Part shown: piece by piece, positions 6,285 through 9,298 of the stretch
How positions within the stretch are numbered: the first letter of the stretch is position 1
Layout of the letters: each line of letters begins with the position of its first letter
NCBI GenBank assembly: GCA_001769005.1
Contig: MENE01000022.1
Coordinates: 12,585-21,882, forward strand
DNA from: Bacteroidetes bacterium GWA2_31_9b
Lineage (GTDB): Bacteria > Bacteroidota > Bacteroidia > Bacteroidales > UBA12077
Direction of reading: 5' to 3'
Length of the DNA stretch: 9,298 nucleotides
Translations under genes and position numbers: made by a program
The notes under the pieces: model-generated
The model's input: only the letters and a program-made list of their open reading frames with translations
What the model was told of the DNA's origin: nothing
Database searches by the model: none

Positions 6285-7760
6285 ATGAAAAAGAAAATTG
6301 GAAGTGTTTTGTTTTCGATAACATTATTATCGGGTGTTTCTTGTTCTCAGAATATATCCGAAAACAATGAGTATAAATTTTTAGTAGAAAAGACAAAAAC
6401 CTTTGTAAAATCAAATGATATTGATGGATTTTCTGTTGCAATATTTACTAAAGATTCTATAATCTGGAAGAATTGCACTGGTGAAACATCAACAAAACAG
6501 AAAATAAACGAAAATACCTTATTCAGCATTCAATCTGTGTCAAAAAATATAACAGCAACGGCTGTTATGATTGCAGTTCAGGAAGGACTAATTGATCTGA
6601 ATAAGCCTGTTATTGAATATTTACCAGAACTAAATTTGAATAGTTGTTTCGAAGAAAATCCTGAAAATAAAATTACATTACATATGATTTTATCTCATAC
6701 TGCAGGATTTGCCCATGAAGCACCAATAGGTAACAACTACGATTTTTCATTTAATACGAACGAAGAACATTTACAAAGTATTAACAATACTTGGATGAAA
6801 CTTCCTGTTGGTAAAGATTATTTCTATTCAAATAATGGTTTCGATTTGGCTGCTCAAATTATTGAAAAAGTAACAGGAATTCCATTTAATGATTATTTAA
6901 AGAAAAAAATCTTCGAGCCAATTGGAATGGAATCAACAACAATTGATAATAATGAAATTTTAAACAATCTAAATAAAACCTGCGGAAAAATTTCCGGAGC
7001 AGTTAAAACTAAGTTTTATAAAACTCCATTGATTGGGTCAGGCGCTGTTTATACAAATTTATCAGATTATATAAAGTATGTGCAATTCGAAATGAATTGG
7101 GGTAAATTAAATCAAAAACAATTAGTTGAACCAAACTATTTGCTCGATATGTTTACAATACGTTTTAATAATTATGGTTTGGGCACTTATATTGGAAATG
7201 ACAATAAACTGTTTTATATAAACCATAATGGAGCAGGTTTTGGGTATAGTTCCACAATGCTTTGGTTTCCAGAATACGAAATAGGTTGTGTTGTTATGTG
7301 TACAAATCAAACCTATTGTTTTCCTTTGGCTTTCGAAATTTCATCTGAATTCATAAAAAATAATAAACTGCCAAAAGTAAATTCTGAAGTTATTGATAAG
7401 TTTATTGCTGCAAATAAAAATTATTTCAATAATCCTGAATTAATCAATAATGTAAAACTTGAACCATGTTCTGGTGATACCATCTTTAACAATGAATGGA
7501 AAAAATATACAGGAACTTATAAAATTGTATTAGGTGGTGCAGAATATAAATGGTTCTCGAAGCTAGCATTTAAACTTGGTTACATTGCCTATAAAATGAA
7601 AGTGATTGAAAAAAATGATAAACTTTACATTTCAGGATATTTTGGTGTAAGCATGCTACGTGAATATAAACCCGGAATATTTTTTACTCAAAATAATGAT
7701 GTATTAGATTTTACTAAGATTTCTCCTCGATTTAAAAATATTGAACTCGAAAAAAAATAA
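6285..7760 (+). CDS. Secreted serine hydrolase lipoprotein, beta-lactamase / class C PBP family
   Basis: This 491-residue protein starts with a basic, hydrophobic signal ending GVSC (C20), a slightly atypical lipobox, so it is probably an envelope lipoprotein. The catalytic domain spans about 30-360. It has S84-V-S-K87 (the SxxK nucleophile motif), Y181-S-N183 (YxN) and H314-N-G316 (the KTG-equivalent HxG). LSHTAGF at 136-142 is also characteristic of this family. Such proteins include D-amino peptidases, esterases and class C beta-lactamases, and many have no antibiotic role. A C-terminal domain of about 100 residues with YTGTY resembles the beta-barrel tail of DUF3471-type hydrolases. The gene runs divergently from the NTF2-like gene and is followed after 12 bases by the AlkD-like gene, so the two are probably co-transcribed. 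Confidence 0.92.
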   Translation: MKKKIGSVLFSITLLSGVSCSQNISENNEYKFLVEKTKTFVKSNDIDGFSVAIFTKDSIIWKNCTGETSTKQKINENTLFSIQSVSKNITATAVMIAVQEGLIDLNKPVIEYLPELNLNSCFEENPENKITLHMILSHTAGFAHEAPIGNNYDFSFNTNEEHLQSINNTWMKLPVGKDYFYSNNGFDLAAQIIEKVTGIPFNDYLKKKIFEPIGMESTTIDNNEILNNLNKTCGKISGAVKTKFYKTPLIGSGAVYTNLSDYIKYVQFEMNWGKLNQKQLVEPNYLLDMFTIRFNNYGLGTYIGNDNKLFYINHNGAGFGYSSTMLWFPEYEIGCVVMCTNQTYCFPLAFEISSEFIKNNKLPKVNSEVIDKFIAANKNYFNNPELINNVKLEPCSGDTIFNNEWKKYTGTYKIVLGGAEYKWFSKLAFKLGYIAYKMKVIEKNDKLYISGYFGVSMLREYKPGIFFTQNNDVLDFTKISPRFKNIELEKK

Positions 7761-7772
7761 AACTTGAATATT

Positions 7773-8489
7773 ATGAACCCAATTGACATAAAAAAAGAAA
7801 TACTATTTTTCTGTATTCAAAACAGTAAGGAAGAAAACATAAAAAAATATTCGCGTTACTTTAAGGGTGGATTTGTTGGATATGGTTTAGATACAGGCTT
7901 AATTGAAAAAAAGGTTAAAGAAATTATTTCCGAAAACAAAATGGATATTCAAAGTGCATATTCGGTATGTAAACTATTGGTAAAAGAGAAAGAATACGAA
8001 ATTCCAAGTTTTGCATTACTTATGTTAAATGAGTTTTCGAAAGAATTTAATGACGAAACATTTCGTGAAATAGGGAGTTGGTTCTCTTTAGGGATAAATA
8101 ACTGGGCTCATACCGATGTATTGGTTATGTATTTTTTTCCAGTATTTTGGAAAGAAGAAATTATTTGTCTTGAAGATTTATCAAACTGGCGTACTGCAGA
8201 AAATAAGTTTCAACGTCGTTGTGTTCCGGTTGCAATGATTAAATACTTGAAACATAGTACCGATTATCCAAAAATGTTTGCATTTATTGATTCTATGATG
8301 ATGGATCCAGAACGTGAAGTTCACCAAGGATTGGGTTGGTTTTTACGAGAATGTTGGAAAAAGGACAGAACTCAGACAGAAGCTTTTCTACTAAAATGGA
8401 AAAACGACTGTGCCCGATTAATTATTCAGTATGCCACTGAAAAATTGACTAAGGAAGAACGGTTACAATTTAGAAAAGAAAAAGTATAA
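7773..8489 (+). CDS. AlkD-like DNA alkylation-repeat (HEAT-like) glycosylase
   Basis: This 238-residue protein, counted from ATG 7773, fits the DNA alkylation repeat family. AlkD removes alkylated purines such as 3-methyladenine and 7-methylguanine from DNA with a HEAT-like fold and without base flipping. The key features align in spacing with Bacillus cereus AlkD: W111 and D115 in NNWAHTD match its W109/D113 pair, R148/R149 in FQRRC match R148, and W189 in GLGWFLREC matches W187. The last is followed by the usual LRE pattern. The length matches the family. Catalysis is therefore plausible, though some relatives bind DNA without glycosylase activity. A TTG at 7764 is an unlikely alternative start. 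It follows the serine hydrolase gene by 12 bases and ends before a strong palindromic terminator. Confidence 0.88.
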   Translation: MNPIDIKKEILFFCIQNSKEENIKKYSRYFKGGFVGYGLDTGLIEKKVKEIISENKMDIQSAYSVCKLLVKEKEYEIPSFALLMLNEFSKEFNDETFREIGSWFSLGINNWAHTDVLVMYFFPVFWKEEIICLEDLSNWRTAENKFQRRCVPVAMIKYLKHSTDYPKMFAFIDSMMMDPEREVHQGLGWFLRECWKKDRTQTEAFLLKWKNDCARLIIQYATEKLTKEERLQFRKEKV

Positions 8490-8504
8490 ATTGAATATAA
8501 ACAG

Positions 8505-8530
8505 AAGATGCTGCCCATGGGCAGCATCTT
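8505..8530. terminator. Bidirectional palindromic terminator between convergent genes
   Basis: This perfect 26-base palindrome has the half AAGATGCTGCCCA. It folds into an 11-bp stem with a CATG loop and is GC-rich in the middle of AT-rich DNA. On the + strand the stem is followed by TTTATTTATTTA, and the - strand continues into a T-rich run as well. It lies 15 bases after the AlkD-like stop and 35 bases from the end of the convergent caspase gene, so it can serve both. Confidence 0.88.
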
Positions 8531-8565
8531 TATTTATTTAGTATATTTTGATAAATCAAATAATA

Positions 8566-9298
8566 CTATAAATCAAAATTACCAGTGTATGAATCAGTAT
8601 ATGATGGAGCAACACGAACATGAGCTGTTTTTGCCCATAATGTCATTTGTTCACATGCATATTGAAAATCAGGTTCTAAATAAATATAACCTAAATTATC
8701 AAATCCTATCATTTGATAGTAAGTAAAAACTCCATTTTTCATGGTTGCGTCACCATCATAAGAATAAATAGTTTTGTTAGAAGCAACTGCAATAACTCTA
8801 CCTGTTGCATTAAGAGCAGTAGCCATAGCACCTATTTGACAAGCATCGAAACTAAACATCATTTTTGTACTCTTTGCAGTAGAAAATTTAGTTTTAAACC
8901 ATGAATTATTTATGTAATATAAATCGGTAGTTACAATATTTCCTTTACTACCGTGACCTGAGTATACGAAAGCTATTTCGTTACCAGCTATTGATTGACT
9001 TGCAAGTGTATTAATTGCAGATTCAATGTTAGCTTTTGTTGCATTTAAATCTAATAAAGCTGTTACAGTATATCCTTCTGATTGTAAACGAGCTTTCCAA
9101 TCTGTAGCATCATCGTCGCAATATTGAAGATCATTAGCTGTACCTGAATAATTAGAAATACCCACAACTAAAGCGTATTTACCACCTTTAGCTGCACTTT
9201 TAAGCAATTCAACTGGTTGAGTTTCAACAACCTGAAATTGTGCAATTACATCTGCAGGCCTGGTATCCAGAGTTGCAAAATCTGGCCGTACAGATACA
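8566..9298 (-). CDS. Caspase-like (peptidase C14) cysteine protease, N-terminus outside window
   Basis: The frame remains open to the right edge, so this is the C-terminal part of a longer gene. The TTG at 9205-9207 is not a likely start, since at least 30 more codons precede it. The domain begins KYALVVGISNYSG, and NDLQYCDDDATDW follows. The catalytic His is in FVYSGHGS (codon at 8953-8955) and the catalytic Cys in FDACQIG (codon at 8839-8841), 38 residues apart and in the usual caspase-fold order. Bacterial caspase-like proteases of this group have roles in stress or cell-death-like responses, or act as peptidases. Cleavage preference cannot be read here. The unseen N-terminal part may hold another domain, a signal or a regulatory element. 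It is convergent to the AlkD-like gene and ends SYTGNFDL. Confidence 0.9.
   Translation of the reverse strand, partial: VSVRPDFATLDTRPADVIAQFQVVETQPVELLKSAAKGGKYALVVGISNYSGTANDLQYCDDDATDWKARLQSEGYTVTALLDLNATKANIESAINTLASQSIAGNEIAFVYSGHGSKGNIVTTDLYYINNSWFKTKFSTAKSTKMMFSFDACQIGAMATALNATGRVIAVASNKTIYSYDGDATMKNGVFTYYQMIGFDNLGYIYLEPDFQYACEQMTLWAKTAHVRVAPSYTDSYTGNFDL

Noticed and set aside
8508..8726. Open frame on the + strand across the terminator and caspase gene
   Set aside because: It begins inside the terminator palindrome and runs antisense to the well-supported caspase-like gene.

Overview
The window is AT-rich and looks like Bacteroidota DNA, perhaps from a free-living or environmental relative of Bacteroidales/Marinilabiliales. 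The signs are: start codons without clear Shine-Dalgarno sequences, an upstream element matching the Bacteroidota -7 consensus TAnnTTTG, two short lipoproteins with Cys at the end of the signal peptide, and a cytosolic receiver-kinase hybrid of a type common in that phylum. This assignment is inference; no rRNA or tRNA is present to confirm it.

Layout. (1) 25-1549: two overlapping + strand genes, a stand-alone response-regulator receiver and a soluble hybrid histidine kinase with an N-terminal receiver. Their receivers are clearly similar, and a strong hairpin terminator follows (1623-1646). (2) 1550-2176: about 600 bases without a credible gene. Near its right end a 13-bp perfect inverted repeat (2034-2046 / 2108-2120) encloses a TAnnTTTG box and overlaps a smaller dyad. 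(3) 2177-5099: three + strand genes with short gaps, possibly one transcript. They are a membrane-anchored protein of unknown family with an HYT...EGF motif reminiscent of ADP-ribosyltransferase folds, a cytochrome-P460-like lipoprotein with a C-terminal CSYCH haem motif, and a large multi-pass membrane protein resembling GT-C glycosyltransferases. (4) 5137-6181, - strand: an NTF2/SnoaL-like protein followed after 7 bp by an NAD(P)H-dependent flavoprotein with a four-cysteine cluster. (5) 6285-8489, + strand, divergent from the previous pair across a 103-bp gap holding a 10-bp inverted repeat: a secreted beta-lactamase-type serine hydrolase lipoprotein, then an AlkD-like DNA alkylation-repeat glycosylase. 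A palindromic terminator at 8505-8530 ends this unit. (6) 8566 to the right edge, - strand: a caspase-like (C14) cysteine protease whose N-terminus lies outside the window.

How the parts may work together. The first two genes probably form one intracellular phosphorelay. The other units look like small independent operons: envelope or redox functions in the middle, a possible stress or detoxification pair (NTF2-like and flavoprotein), and a hydrolase plus DNA-repair pair. I found no CRISPR array, IS element, tRNA or rRNA, and no clearly new multi-gene system. The best candidates for a second look are the ART-like anchored protein with its repeat-flanked promoter region, and the edge-truncated caspase gene.
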